This document shows positions 1-13,793 of a stretch of DNA of 64,000 bases, one piece after another. The position numbers and the translations under genes were made by a program. Source of the stretch: Sipunculus nudus (taxonomy: Eukaryota > Annelida > Sipuncula > Golfingiida > Sipunculidae); contig CM049309.1 in the NCBI GenBank assembly GCA_026874595.1, positions 38,581,079-38,645,078 on the forward strand. Reading direction: 5' to 3'. The notes beneath the pieces are model-generated. The model searched no databases. It was not told the origin of the DNA and was given only the letters and a program-made list of their open reading frames with translations. How positions within the stretch are numbered: position 1 is the first letter of the stretch; every line of letters starts with the position of its first letter.

Positions 1-675
1 ATCTGGGCTTATCTATAGGCGTCGGCAAACAGATAAAACACCTGATTGTATGCACACTTATCCAGATTATAGTTTAATATAAAAAAACAATACACCCACT
101 AAGAATGTATTTATTCATTGACAGCTTTTAAAAAGTATGTTTATTAAGAGAGATCTGGCGCTAAGCGAGAATGCGCTCTATTATCAAGGTCTAAACGCCC
201 GTACAAAGATTACAGATATAGCTGCTTAAAGATCCACCGCCCTTGTTTTGACGACTACCGTGCGTGTCACGTTTATCGGTCAAGGCCCACATACGTCTAT
301 ACAGGGCTTGTATCAATATACGGCGACAGGTATTTTATCCGTGCCACTGCGTAGTACAAGAATTCAGATAATTGAATATTGTAAATTTATAGATCACTGA
401 AACAGCTGTATAACTGTGAATTACGTGCTTTAATGATGTAATACGGTGTGAACTGAATACACAATCATCAACGCGAATAAATAATCGTATACTTTAAACT
501 ATATAATCATCCTTGATCAGTTAATATTAAGCTTGAATTCGTTTTAGAAGCAAACATTCAGGGATCGTATTTTATATCATTAATTATGTATATAATAATT
601 TAACACTATAAATCAATTCACTTTAAACAGTTATTAAATTGACTATAACATATTATTTTAAAGATGTATAGTCAT

Positions 676-678
<3 letters not shown>

Positions 679-714
<36 letters not shown>
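679..714 (+). repeat. (TC)n microsatellite
   Basis: Uninterrupted TC dinucleotide run, about 18 units, read directly. A long AT run follows 40 bp downstream. Confidence 0.95.
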
Positions 715-717
<3 letters not shown>

Positions 718-750
718 CTCTCTTATACTTTCTCTGTGTCTGTATAATTA

Positions 751-752
<2 letters not shown>

Positions 753-791
<39 letters not shown>
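753..791. repeat. (AT)n microsatellite
   Basis: Perfect AT dinucleotide run of about 19 units. Confidence 0.95.
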
Positions 792-793
<2 letters not shown>

Positions 794-1210
794 TGACAGT
801 TGTTTCCGGAGTGATACCTTTGAAGGATTGTTGAATTTATGCACCTATTTTGAGAGTTGAGAAATGCAGTTTATGGTGTAAGAGTTTCCCCTCTTAAAGA
901 TTGATATGTGAAGAATGTCGAATGTTAGTTGTACCAAGGTATCTGCATATTTGCAATAGCGACACAAACAAAATGCAACTAAATATAGGGCCCCGGGGAG
1001 ACACATACCTGTAGGTCTATGGCGCTGAGGTGTATGGTATGCGTTGTAGATAATACTATCTGTTTATGTACGTATATAGGTTCCTCCCTGTATATAAACT
1101 CCGTCGCCTTGGCGGGCCGATACATATAGTTATATACGGACCGTTAATTTTCGCCTACGGCTGCCTGCACATAGAAGTTTACCAATATAGCACTTAGCAA
1201 AATCGGTGTA

Positions 1211-1213
1211 AAT

Positions 1214-1272
<59 letters not shown>
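1211..1272. repeat. (AT)n microsatellite
   Basis: AT dinucleotide run broken by a single AAAT near its left side. Confidence 0.95.
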
Positions 1273-1273
<1 letters not shown>

Positions 1274-2190
1274 TCAGAAGAAAATCAAATCATGCATATA
1301 AAAAAATCAAAGTTACGGAATACAACATGCATAGTTACCTTTTTGTCTGCAGTCACATACAAATTTATGAAGTTTCATGGAAATTTATTTACTCTGTCTA
1401 TGGATGTCAGATTATAAACTGAAAAAAATAATGACATCGGTCAATTTTGTCGGTTAAATTTGAAATATTAGAATGGTGGTAAATGAAAAGGATAAAATTA
1501 AATTGTAATTAATTGTAATTTTATTAAATCCCTTTGCCAATAAGTTTTAATATACCGTAATGTTCAATGTCTGTAACATGTATGATTGCTTCATTCATGT
1601 TATTGCCCAAATAAAAAGTGATCCCTGTCAATGAGTTCAGAATGGTTGGTTAACCAGGTTTTTACGTATTCGATATCATCATGCTTATAACATTTAACAT
1701 TTTAACATGACTCGCATGGGAATAGATAATGAGTTTATTCAGCCATATTTTACTGTGAATCATATGGTCTGTCTATCGTCAAACTACTTCAGTTGCGGAA
1801 AGGTAGCTTTAAAAAATATGTTTTATTCTTCAAAATGCAATTATTTTAAAATCCCCATAATATCCTCTACGAGTTTTAGTTGTTATTATGGAGATTTCAA
1901 AATTTAAATCAAATATATATATATTTTTTATTTTTACCTAAAAATACCTCACAGAATATTTCACGTCAAAGAAAATTGCATGGACATTTAACGATAGCAA
2001 ATCTTAAGATATCTATAGAATTTCTTAAGATATGAATATAAAACCTGATAAATTTATTATCTCCTCTTTATGTATTTTAATTTTAACTTTTGGATGATCA
2101 AGATCTTATAAATTTGACGAGGACCAACGAAAATCGTGGGTATAAATTCTTGCACCTTATAGGCAGATGATATGAAATATCTTAAATATA

Positions 2191-2427
2191 AACTTATTTT
2201 TTAGATGGGTTGTACAAATAGTTATTATAACTAATCAAGGCACTCTCCATGTCACAGATGATGCATTGCATTCAGTAGTCTGAAGGGGTGGAGGAAACCG
2301 GAGAACCCGGAGAAAACCACCGGCCTTGTATGGACAATTACAACTCACTCTTACGGCCACACCGCGGATCGAACCCGGGTCGCCAGCGAAGAGAGCCAAG
2401 CGTTTCACCCCTCGACTGTCCAGGCCT
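2191..2427 (-). mobile_element. tRNA-derived SINE, apparently full length
   Basis: Read on the minus strand, this ~237-bp copy starts with GGCCTGGACAGTCGAG. It continues through a tRNA-like head with a good Pol III B-box (GGGTTCGATCC), a central TTTTCTCCGGGTTCTCCGG / TTTCCTCC block, and a tail TTTGTACAACCCAT followed by an A-rich end. The same order and spacing recur at 56523-56752 on the plus strand, which fixes both ends. The central block resembles conserved SINE core domains known from molluscs (V-SINE/RUDI or MetaSINE); which superfamily it belongs to cannot be settled from sequence reading alone. SINEs have no ORF and depend on a LINE partner; none is visible in this window. Confidence 0.75.
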
Positions 2428-3477
2428 CATTTACAGGTAATTATTTATAACATCAAACGTATGTCTTTCAACTTTAAACCTACAAGCATGGTCGGGTTGA
2501 CAACATTTAGGCTAAAGAGGCTATATTATAAATGACTCTTCACCAATATTTTGATGATGCGTCTTATTCACAAAGGTTTCAGTTTCGCGATTATTTTCCT
2601 TTCGATAATTTTAAAAACCTTGCGAACAAAAAGGGAACGACTGTATTTTCAGATTCATATAAGGGTATATCTTGGTGTTTTTTTCATATATATACAGTAT
2701 TTCCTTGATCAGACGCCAGGGCGTTTATTTTTTTCAGACTCAGCTTTGACCCGGCGACTTCACAAGGCAGACACCGGTATATTCATCTTTCTGTTTGTAA
2801 TGGTAACATTATATATATATAGCATTCGTACTAATATTCAATGTGCCCGCTCATCCAACCAACCCCCCCCCCCCGACCACCACCACGAGGATCTGCTGGG
2901 CAGACTTACCTATTCAGGTAGATGCTCTCTCACTGCTTTGCATTGTTGAGGGACATGGCGTTACCACTACCCTATGGTGAGTTTATCGAGTGGAGTCCAC
3001 TTGGTATGAGTATAGTATAGTATATTTGCCTTTTATATTGTAAATTTGCCTTATATATTGTGTATTTTCATAGTATATGTGTATTTTATATCATATGTAT
3101 ACTACTGGTATATATATATATATATGTTCATTGTTTCCAGGACCCTATTGCTAATCAGTTTACTATGCTAATTGAGCATCCTGGTAAAATATCTTTGTAT
3201 TAAAACAACAACAAACCTCTTTGCCCTGTTATGTTCCAGTATCGCACGTGTACCTGACCAATCCTATTAAGCCCCCGAGGACAATAGGATCGGTGTCAGT
3301 CTTTCACATGCCCCCCTCCCCCGGAATCATACAAAGCATAATCTCGTGATCTCGTAAAGTCTCGGCTTTTCAAACCACGCCGTTAGCTTCATTCTAACCA
3401 CATTCACCTGATGATCGGGTCGCATTCCGTGAAACAGACTGTTGTGAATTTACAGTGTTGTTTATCTTCAGAGTTAA

Positions 3478-3484
3478 TTATATA

Positions 3485-3542
<58 letters not shown>
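3478..3542. repeat. (AT)n microsatellite
   Basis: AT run of about 30 units with one TTTA interruption. Confidence 0.95.
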
Positions 3543-3544
<2 letters not shown>

Positions 3545-4451
3545 TATGGCCTTGATCCCTGCGTGAGACATCGATAACCATATCGGTCATCTTACACAGG
3601 TTGGTATTTATATATATCGATCAGGTGATAACTCCTGTCGGACATGTTAATCGGCAGGTATGCTTTATTTGAAGGTTAGTTAATACAGAGACCGGAAAAT
3701 AAAAATGGGCCTTAATGTAAATGCCCAGACCTCTTTAAAATTGGATCAGTTTGTGGTATGACAAATGACAGAATTATTCTAATTTACAGTAAAGCGTGCA
3801 TTTTGTTTAGTTATTGTAAACTTAAAACTATTTTAAAAAATCTTTAAAAAATTATAAGGATTTTACCTTACAACTTTCAGGATTTTGTAAAAAAATAAAT
3901 AGAGAAGTATAATTTCTAAGCACAACATCAGCTGTTGCAATTGTATTGGCGACATTTCTGAAGAACTAGATTGGCCGAAATTCATTATATTTGTTTGGTT
4001 ACAAGAACATGCATATATATATGTAACAATATACGGAAAAATTCATATGATAATCCGTAGGGTCTTATATAAAAAATTAGAAATATGCATAAGTAATACC
4101 AGTGAAAAATCTAGAAAACTCTTAATTAAAAAAAAAATTCGTGCAGCCCTTAAAAAAATCTTTTTATGTTTCTTTTTTACAATTGAGGCATTTTTGGCTT
4201 AACGGTATTACTTTTTGACCTTGGGGACAGAGGTGAAAAAAAAACTTTACAGCTGTGAAAAACAAAAAAATTAATTTTTATGTTGAAAAAGATAAATGTT
4301 TTATTGCTGTTCAATGTATCTCATTTTTACTGACCATCGTAATTTGTCTTTACTAACAACCACATGACGTGGAAAATTTTTGAATTACGGAATTTCCATG
4401 CATTTTCCGGAAGTTTTGATCGACGGGTGTCTGTCGACAAGCGAACCGACG

Positions 4452-4452
<1 letters not shown>

Positions 4453-4488
<36 letters not shown>

Positions 4489-4491
4489 TAT
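4453..4491. repeat. (AT)n microsatellite
   Basis: AT dinucleotide run; one AAAT break near the right end. Confidence 0.95.
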
Positions 4492-4604
4492 AATGTAAAA
4501 CTCATTAATGCATATGCAGTTCCAACAGATAAGGTGCATTTTTACAAAACGGTTTGTTATAATGTTTTATTAATAGCGATAAATATGTAATATATATCAC
4601 CCAT

Positions 4605-4608
<4 letters not shown>

Positions 4609-4672
<64 letters not shown>
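4609..4672. repeat. (AT)n microsatellite
   Basis: Perfect AT run of about 32 units. Confidence 0.95.
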
Positions 4673-4676
<4 letters not shown>

Positions 4677-5529
4677 ATATGTTATCCTAAAAGAATGTTG
4701 AAGAACATCAGATATACGATATACGAGTCTATCAGTAGATGCAACGACAAGGAACTCCGTATATATATATATATTAGTAAAGGTATATCTTATCATGTTA
4801 TCAACACATGCGTGTGTCGAGTATAGCTGCGGGCATGTGTGTATTATTCTGCAACAGCCAGTTCAGGTCGTCTTTAATGCAATATATATATACATGACAC
4901 TGGGAGAACCTTTCTGAATATTCACCAACTGTCTTCTTTAATATAACGGAGTACAACAGTACTGCATGTGCAGTAATATAACCGGGTTTTAAAGTTAAGC
5001 CTCGCGTATTTTGTGATTTTTATGTGTTTTCATCGTGAAGATTTATTTGGCATTCAAATGAAAAGTTAAGGATTGTTAAATCAATAATTGCTATCATATG
5101 TAAAATTTTCATAATTATATTTCTTTATACTGCATGTATAATAATGTTTTATTTATAATAAAATATATCTTTGGATTTTACTTCTTTTAATTTATTGCAT
5201 ATCTGTGTCCTTTTTAAATATTTTATGTCTGATACGTCCTTTTGTAAGAACAAGCTATATATACCAATTTACATCACAGTTATTTCGTATATTGCCGTGG
5301 TCGTGTCAATATAGAACATGCATAATTTAGTTTATACAAGTTAGGGCCTAGAGGCACAAATATTCTCCCCCGCTGTATGTTTAACTAGGAAACTTGTGGC
5401 ATCAGTGATGCCCTTATATACCAAAACTTTTCATCAACAAAATACAAACTGGGTTTGAAAAAGAAAATGCATAATAAGCTTTTCAGGTATCCATACAAGC
5501 TGTATCTGGCAGAGATTCAACGACCAGCG

Positions 5530-5955
5530 TACTAGCCCTCACAGTGCCTTTATATCCTTCAATGTGCACCTCACTGCAATGCTGTATTAGTATACTTTCT
5601 AACAACACCTAACATGTGCGAAAATCTGTTTAAACTTAACATATTGGTAAATCCGTCTGCATGTTTGTTTAATTTTTGACAGCATGAATGCAAGCATGGC
5701 TTCCACGGGTTATATTGGCAGAAAGCCAACTTGTACGCGATATTGGAAATGCCTCGTTACTATAGAGACGGATTTTCAGATTGTGTTAATTCGTCACTCG
5801 TAGCCTAATGTTAAGATTATCGGCTATTTACTACGTTGTCAATGGAACATGATGGATGATCGTTGCAGTGCATTCCCCAGTAGGGCTTGTACCACGACTC
5901 ATGTTAGGCATATCAGCCCAATAAGTGCCCACTGGGTCGTGTAATCATGGCTACA
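5530..5955 (-). repeat. Dispersed repeat family R, copy 1 (3'-truncated)
   Basis: On the minus strand this aligns by eye with the copies at 23.4, 34.1, 44.3 and 46.7 kb. Shared blocks in order are GTAGCCATGATTACACGACC, GGGCTG, CATGAGTCGTGGTACAAG, CCGTCTCTATAGTAACGAG, AGCCATGCTTGCATTCATGC and TTAGGTGTTGTTAGAAAGTA. It fades after the last block, about 150 bp short of the end seen in the other copies. No open frame is shared among copies. It is the most diverged copy. Confidence 0.7.
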
Positions 5956-6531
5956 TTTATACTTTCAGAAAACCTTGCGTTTAACTGTTGACAATGGGAG
6001 TAAGTGTAATTATAGTTCTAAGGTTTGGGTCTTACATTGGCCCAAATACTAAACATGGTAATGGGACACAAAACGGAACAAACAGTGAAATTAACATGAA
6101 AAAACATGCCATTCCAGCTAGTGTAAATCTAAAATATGTGGCTCTCAAGTTTGTGGGCCGTTAATATGCCTGTAACATTTTATGCTATATGCTTCATGCA
6201 GCACTTTGAAAATAAACCGCTCAATTCATACGATTTCAACTTCGCTTGCTCTAAGATACATAATTGGATAATATAAAAGCTTAAGTTGAAATCTTGGTCA
6301 CTAACTCATGAAAAAAAGCAGAAAACATCATTATACGTCACAGAAAGCTGTCATCATAGCTGTCACATGATTAATGAAGCTGCCAAATTTAGATATGATT
6401 TAAGCAGCTCTTTCTGAGATAAAAGGTCATAAACTTTGCACTATATACATGTATCTTAAAGATGTAAAATTTTAAGATCCGCAAAATTCCCCGGGAATTA
6501 TATGATTCTTTTGGCAAAATAAGGTGCTGAA

Positions 6532-6562
6532 CGAACGGACGGACGGACGGACGGATGGACGG
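6532..6562 (+). repeat. (GGAC)n tetranucleotide microsatellite
   Basis: About seven GGAC units with one GGAT variant. It is followed by CGGCGGGGGAC near 6600, so it probably marks the end of a dispersed element carrying its own microsatellite. Confidence 0.8.
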
Positions 6563-6616
6563 ATATATCCGGAACATTTTAGCAGTCCTCTCTCCTATAC
6601 GGCGGGGGACTAATCA

Positions 6617-6757
6617 TACAATATAATATAATATAATATAATATATAATATAATATAATATAATATAATATAATATAATATAATATAATATAATATAATA
6701 TAATATTATATTATATTATATTATATTATATTATATTATATAATATTATATTATATA
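6617..6757. repeat. Long AT-only palindrome (cruciform-prone)
   Basis: The left half is built of repeated TAATA/ATAAT pentamers. From about 6703 the pattern switches to the reverse complement (TTATA/ATTAT), giving arms of about 55-80 bp with almost no loop. Arms this long and AT-only can extrude as a cruciform or fold as a hairpin. Confidence 0.85.
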
Positions 6758-7673
6758 ACATAATGTTACTATTAATGGTTCTGAAAATTCATTTCCGCCA
6801 TAACTTCTTGGTTATCTGGCTGTGGTTGGTTTACCTTTTTTAATGTATATAATGAGTCTAAAAAACATGCATGCTATGCCCTTGTGTCTGAGCGCGTGCA
6901 TGTATATATGTGTATATGTATTTATAATTCGTTCTTGTACCTACTTATATATGTGACAGTGCGTAAAATCGCACTTGAATATGTGTGTGAACAGGGTAAC
7001 GTTTGTGTAAGCGCGTTTGGGTCACCTAGGTACGATCTATATTCTCTTGAAATCCTTATCAATTATCTTCGTTCTGTAATCGATGAATCCAATTGAGTCG
7101 ACAGAAGGAAACACCCAACCTGGCATCTATTGAGCGAACGTCTTTGATAGTCAAAGTTTCATATACAATGGGAGAAGATATAAATAGATAGGACTTCCAA
7201 AAATAGATTTGGATATTGGCAGATTTTCAAAATGGCCTCGTCATATCAGTGACGTGCACGGGCAATAGGAGATTATAGATTAATTAGAAAAACAGTGATT
7301 ACCAAAAAAGCAAAAACTGCAGGCCGATAAAAAGTCAGCGTACGGGATTTATATAAATTATTCATTGATTTACATGGTCCTAGGTCGATGCACACTGGGA
7401 AGGAATAGAAGCCTTGCTAGTGCGTAGTCGGATGTATGTGGGAGCTTTTCAAAACAGACATGTGCGGCATTCCCACACAAGGTACATATTATTGTCTTCC
7501 TAATGAAAGATTAAATTAAACGGAGAAGATGCCGATTAAAACTGGTATGGCTGTATTAATATTTTTATTTTTATGTAAGATGTGTGTTTGTGTACATATA
7601 AACGTAAATGAAAATATTCTGTATCATATTAGATATAATATAATATCATAAAGTTAGTCGTAGCATATTGTTG

Positions 7674-7716
7674 GTCGAGAGAGAGAGAGAGAGGGCGAGA
7701 GAGAGAGAGAGTGTGA

Positions 7717-7755
<39 letters not shown>

Positions 7756-7862
7756 GGTGAGAGAGAGAGAGAGAGAGAGAAGAGAGGGAGAGAGAGAGAC
7801 AGAGACAGAGAAAGAGAGGGACAGAGACAGAGAGACAGAGAGGGAGAGTGTGTGAGAGAGAT
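7674..7862 (+). repeat. GA-rich compound microsatellite
   Basis: GAGAGA runs interspersed with GTGTGT, GGGAGA and CAGAGA variants over about 190 bp: an imperfect purine-rich tract. Confidence 0.95.
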
Positions 7863-8525
7863 ATAAACAAACGGAGAGCCATGCAAGCAGACAGAGACGG
7901 GTTCAGAGAGTATGCTTTCTACACATGAATGGAGTAAAGAATCTGATGGAATTCTATGCATCTATATATAAAATCTATGGGATTCTTTTAAGTCTATGTC
8001 CTGTCTTTCATGAAACCCGAATACAATATTGTTCACTAGAATAACTGACATAGCCACAGTTATGAGTTCATATCCTAATGCACTTACGTGAACGTCATTT
8101 ATCTTTTTTTTGCACTGTAATAACCGTTAGTTTCCATGAATGACACCATGACGTCACAAACATTAAAATAGACGCCTTGAGATTTAATTTTTCCCCAATA
8201 AACTGTACACAAACTTTTCAAAGTTTCAAGTGTGTCAACAAGAGCTTAAATCGATTTTGTTCATAAAATATATCTTTACTTTTCAATCATTATAAGAATA
8301 TCATGATTAGAATAAAGTTTCAGACTGTTTAAATTGTATAATACTTTACTGCCTATTCAGGTGTTTTATTGTCCAGAGAAAACGTATGCATGGGGCGAAT
8401 TTTCTGATAACTTTTTCAATGTGTAATTTATCTTATTCAACTACTAATCTTGTACTTTAATCGGATGAGTTCACCCAATGTATTTTTATTTTAAAAAATT
8501 CTCAACTTTAGCAGATTAAACTACG

Positions 8526-8528
<3 letters not shown>

Positions 8529-8598
<70 letters not shown>

Positions 8599-8600
8599 TA
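8529..8600. repeat. (AT)n microsatellite
   Basis: Two AT runs separated by a single ATACAT. Confidence 0.95.
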
Positions 8601-8611
8601 TGTGCGAAAAG

Positions 8612-8700
8612 GGGTTTAAATTCTGGGGCAGATTTAGCGGGGTGAGGCAGGCGGTTGGGGCCCCTTTTCCAACCAAAAACAAATCTGGAAAATTTAAGCA
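8612..8700 (-). repeat. Dispersed repeat fragment, TTGGTTGG...CCGCCCC type
   Basis: Read on the minus strand: AATTTTCCAGATTTG, then GGTTGG, a GGGGCCCC block, then AAATCTGCCCCAGAATTT. It resembles the plus-strand stretch at about 15880-15980, which has the same order of TTTCCAAATTC and GGATCCGCCCCTGGATTT. Likely an old non-autonomous element. Confidence 0.4.
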
Positions 8701-11327
8701 ATGAGCGCGCTTAATGCCGTAAAATCAGCCAGTATTTGCATTTTAAAATTCCCTATAGTTACAGCCAAAATTTTTAAGATGCTTCTGTATCATGTGAGGG
8801 GGGAAACACCCTCCTTTCCCTTCCCCTGTGCGCCCCTCCCAGTTTCAAATGCTATATCTGTCGTACTTTTCCATACGACTATATACCATTTTGAGACTAA
8901 AAACGGTGTATATATGGTAAACCTTTTGAACTCACGATATGTTCAAAGATTAAGGTGCACAAGGTATTACTTCGTTTACTTGGTATTAATACTTATATGT
9001 CTTCAGGATGACACTCACTAATATGTTACAAAACGTACCTCATAATCGGCCTGTTGTTTAACCTGACCACACTATATATGGCAGTATTTCAAATGATCAC
9101 TATCATTAAATCACGATGAACGATCATCAAATTATCTGATAGGTAAGCAGACACTTTATAATTCCCTTGAGCATCCCATTTAAAAGAAAGATGAATTGTT
9201 CAGATAATTGACATAACGTGCGCCGACCGCCGACCATCGGCCGGGTCCGTTCGGGCAGCGTTTTCCATGGGTCGAGTTCACCCGCTGACTACACTGGCGT
9301 AGTTTCCGATACACGGGCCGTGATAGACCCTTCGCGAAATTCTAAAGGGAACAATATGGAAAATGACCCCCTTAGGACACACGTTGCATCGTTCTGACAC
9401 TTCAAGACCAAAAACGGGCTTTTCGGATGCGTGGCCATGCACAGAGGAGTTGTTTGACTTTGACAACGAGTAAGTGCCAATGTCAGTTAAAATTCAGATT
9501 TTGAAAAAAAATAGAGAAAACAGTCGTTTGAATCTTAAACACCAGAGGGTGGTGACAGTCAATTGCGGTATCACCGTACGTAAAGATAATCATATTTCAT
9601 GGTAGCCCCTTAGTCTGCGGAATGTTACATTTATAGATCACTGGTGACGGCTGACCTTATTAGATCAAGATCCAGAGTCCATTGACCCTGAGGTACACGG
9701 ACTAATTAAAACAAGTCCGCCCACTCCCTGTACCATTCAGTGCTATACAGAAGAAGCACGGCTCCAAGTGTCAAAATATGGGATACGTATATCATTAGTA
9801 TACGGAGCAGAATTAGTTCAGAGTAGAAGGTTAATGATGATATGTTCGTCACTCAGGCCATGCATTTTCTTCACTCCAGCATGTACGGGCACAAAAATTA
9901 CCATAATTTTATGATTTTTTTTATGTGGATCCCAAAAATGACGATACTTGATAAGGATTTACTATCTGAAGGGTAGTCATATAAACTTACCAGGGCCGGA
10001 ATCATTAGAAATGACGCTTAATTCCTTCACTTTAGCCAGGTGGGGGATAGTGCTACACACGACCCGTGCCTTCTTTAGATAACTTGCCCTGACACGTCAC
10101 ACACGCGTGGGTGGAGAAGGCTCTAGAGCCGGCTACTGTGAGCTATCGATACGTATACCCTCATACAAATGCCAGTCAAACATATATGTAATAATAAAAA
10201 GCTAAAGACAGACTTGTGGTGCAGTGCACAGATTCTGCAGGGGGACAACCGTTTGACACACCATAAAACATGCAGTGTAGTTCGTTTCGCGGCCCCGCGT
10301 GGTAACATATCAAACAAGCTAGCATGGTTTACGCGAGAAGGCCGAAGAATCATTACATAAATATATTTATATATATCGCGAATCGCATGGATGGACCAGC
10401 TATATACTTGATCTGATGCAGCTTGGAATCTCCCCTTAACAAAAGTATATGGATCCTGTTATATTGCTTTCTATAAGAGCAATGGGTGATGGTTGCAGCA
10501 GCAAATCGCGTGTGCTTTATGGCACAACCACCAGAGAACCGTTGAAAGATGTAGAAACTTCAGTTTTGCTGAAAACGTGAGTCAAAACACAGTGGTTTCA
10601 GCCTGAAGGGTTGTATATGACGGTGGTTCCTTGGAGAGGAAGGCACGAATGTCGGACGCGTGCCTGTGGTGTCCCACGGCGGCACGGCTTTGACGTATGC
10701 GTTAGAACCACAAGATCAAGTTCAGAGGTCTATACTCGACAAGTGGTTGCGGTCTAGTGAAGCCGCAAGCTTACTTCAAAACAGCCCAACAGCACTGTTA
10801 TAGCAGTCCGGAAGTTCGTAGGGGCTTCATTCTGCCTTGAATATAAAGTTTTAAAGAATCCCCAAACAAGTAACGATGAAAATGAGCACATGTCGAATGA
10901 TATGAATCAGGTCTACGGTTTGCCATGTGAAGGTATGTATTAGGGATGCACGGAGGTGCAGGAGGGAGGCTGCGGATGCAGGATAGTGCATGATGACTAA
11001 CTAGCCAAGGATGGAGTCTATTTTAACTCAATGGACAATGACCACTCGTTTCCTCGCCGGCCCAGGTGACAGTTCGCAGTATCGCCGGCATTCCATTCAG
11101 GGCGTTTGCTTGTTATTCCCACTTGTGGAAGCTATGCCCATGCACTATTGATATATAACAGCGTAAACGGATGATAACCGGCCAGATAGCGGCACACGGC
11201 GGCCCTCAAACTGTACAGTGAAGTTCTAGCATCAGGGTGTAACAGACCCCCTCTAGTTCTCGTCAAGAGTATGAAGTATGCATCAGCATCATTCCACAAG
11301 GTAGGATAAAACATACATGTCACACTC

Positions 11328-11330
<3 letters not shown>

Positions 11331-11381
<51 letters not shown>
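11331..11381 (+). repeat. (GA)n microsatellite
   Basis: Perfect AG dinucleotide run of about 25 units. Confidence 0.95.
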
Positions 11382-11385
<4 letters not shown>

Positions 11386-13675
11386 AATGCCCAGACATTT
11401 ATCAGTGACTTTCTCCAAGATCTGAAGGATAATTGCATCATCTAAAACATACTTTAGTTCAGATGTAAAGTACAAGTAAATAATTAAAATTTATTGCATA
11501 CCGATTTTTATTCTAATCTATTCGGTGATTTACTGATTAAATATATTATAAAAGATTCTGTTTAAATTAAATATGGAAATAGCTATCATCGGGATATGTG
11601 TGAAAATAAAGTTATTCATTACTAATTTTAAATATCATATTATGTGCATGTATACAACATATATTGCTTTATTATGTAGGAGTTATTTATAAAGGAGGGG
11701 CATTTGCAATAAATTAACCTGATATAATGAACGTATATAGTTACTATAAAATAAATTGACTTCAGTAATTTAAAAGGAGCGTACTTAATTGTTGATAAGT
11801 GGGGGAATACAAAATCGTACTTTATAAATTTAAACTATATCGGATGGAGAATCTTAAAAATATTGGCAAAAAGAATTTGGCAAATGCGCATCTTTTATAA
11901 TTAATCTTTGACCGACCAAACAATAGAGATTAAGACATCGCACACCCACGTTATTAATGACGCCCATTGGCATCGTTCGATGTCTAGCTGATAATCCATT
12001 TAACCCGGTGATAGTCCATGGATATATGTCGCAATGCGTCCTACTGTTTAATTGAAAAATGTGAACACTTAGTCGGGTGGGAGTGTATCTTTGAGGTTCG
12101 TGTATTTATCTATACGCGAAGATCTTGAATCAACACTGAGCCGTACTATAGTCCGTTTTAACTGTATAGTCGCTGAGCGTCAGCTATAGGGACTTGTTGG
12201 ACCACCAGCTATTGACGCAAGAGCTTCCCTCAAAAGGTTTGTTGCCAAATTGTAAGATCGTTTGCTGCTTTATATCAGCAATGCTTTACTTCTATAGAGA
12301 GTGGATGTTAACCACGGGTTTAAGTATGTACGTCTTGAAGCTTTTACGTGGAAGTATGACGCAGGTCAAATTTTGATCGGGCTAAAAAAGGCGAAAGACG
12401 GGATTTTTTTACCTGGGCTAAAAATAGACGGTCGTCGGGCTTTAATATTCTATAACGTGCACGCAGAGATCGTTCTTTATACGTGCTGTATCTTAGAGAA
12501 CAGTGCTGGCTCTTACACAGCTTGGTTTGTACTGGTAAACAAACGGGATGTTATAACGCTCACGTAACGTTTGCCTTCTGGAGATTATATCACCAAAATC
12601 AGCACTCTGAGTGTGGGAACACTTATTTCACTTTTTTATGAAGGTCATTTTAAAAGTGTTTACCCAGACTTAAATACCATACGTGTCTGTTGCTTAACAG
12701 TGTGTTTCAGTAGTGATACCAAAGTAGTGTTACCAAAGCCCACAAGAATTCATATTCAAGTAAATGGGCACTTTTTCGGTGTGCTGTAGGAAACAAGAAT
12801 TTTATATTTAAGGCCTGGGTCTGGAGATCTTGAGCTCTATGATTCATAAATAGAAAAAAATCACAGTTATCATGCTTAGAATATTGTAATGCGGCTGCAC
12901 TTTCAGACACCCATATATGCGTCCGAAATAAATATTTTTTTTTCATATTAGTTTAATTTACCAACATACCAAAGGTTTTATTCAGAGTGCATTAGCAGGG
13001 CTGGATCATAACCTCTTTAATAATATCTGGTATAATGGCCATAACGGGATTCGAACCCTTTGTCGTAACATTTTATATTAATTCCGAACTTGGACGTTTT
13101 ACACCTGCATGTGTCATGCGGATCCGTCCGCATGCAGTGCTCTGTTTAGCTTTTCATTGAGAGAGGTTTACTTCTCCCAAATCTGCATACACACAGAAAA
13201 AAATCAATCAAGTGAAATTGTTGCACAAAATTGATTCTTTCATTCCAAATTCACTTACAGTACAAGTTAAATAGACCCTAAAGTTTCTTCTACAGTTCTA
13301 ATTATAAAAAAATCCCCAACACCTGACTAGTAATATATAAGTTAAAGAGAAGTAAAACATAATTTTTCAGCTTTGTCCCACCATACATCTTCTGTATTCG
13401 TGGATTTAAAATACGCCAAGATACTTTTTTTATTTGAGTTGGAGACCCTCTTTATCTTTTAATTATCAATATGATATTGATATGATATTAATCTTTTTTT
13501 TTCAAAGGATTTACCTAATCTTTTAGTCAGAGGTCATTAACTACATGAGTATAATCACAAGTTCTTTAAGAGAAAATTAAATGAGTTAGTTATTTGTTGG
13601 AATTATATCAGTCAAAGTCAATGGTTCTAATTCTGTAAGAATTAAAATCACGATTAAGAATGTTTGTTTGCTTTT

Positions 13676-13793
13676 TGGCGAGTTGTTAATTATTTAAAAC
13701 AAATGTCGAATGGATTTTTGCTGTTATTGTTGAGTTTCTGCGATTTGTTAATTATTAAACACAAATGTGGAATGGATTATTACTGTTAATGTG
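13676..13793 (+). repeat. Two-copy tandem repeat, ~62-66 bp
   Basis: GTTGTTAATTATT and AACAAATGTCGAATGGAT recur as TTTGTTAATTATT and CACAAATGTGGAATGGAT about 62 bp later, each followed by a CTGTTA-type block. Confidence 0.7.

Larger units (their letters stand above)
1..2190. other. Non-coding AT-rich stretch
   Basis: No gene is recognised here. Apart from the CT and AT microsatellites listed separately, the sequence is unstructured AT-rich DNA with scattered short open frames that lack codon bias, family motifs or credible splice sites. Confidence 0.6.
2428..5530. other. Non-coding stretch with microsatellites
   Basis: No gene is recognised. Besides AT runs at about 3478-3542, 4453-4491 and 4609-4672 there is a C-run near 2862-2872. 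Frames near 4.3-4.8 kb translate to Tyr-Ile repeats and are simple-sequence artefacts. Confidence 0.6.
5956..8528. other. Non-coding stretch between repeats
   Basis: No gene recognised. It contains the GGAC run, the AT palindrome and the GA-rich tract listed separately. The Ser/Leu-rich minus-strand frame at 7.6-8.0 kb is a translation of the GA tract and is not a gene. Confidence 0.6.

Noticed and set aside
4557-4796. 79-codon minus-strand frame with Tyr-Ile repeats
   Set aside because: Translation of an AT microsatellite.
7629-7961. 110-codon Ser/Leu-rich minus-strand frame
   Set aside because: Translation of a GA-rich microsatellite.
13030-13060. tRNA gene on the minus strand, suggested by GGGTTCGAATCCC
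   Set aside because: Only the T-arm fits; no A-box, anticodon arm or acceptor pairing lies at the right distance.
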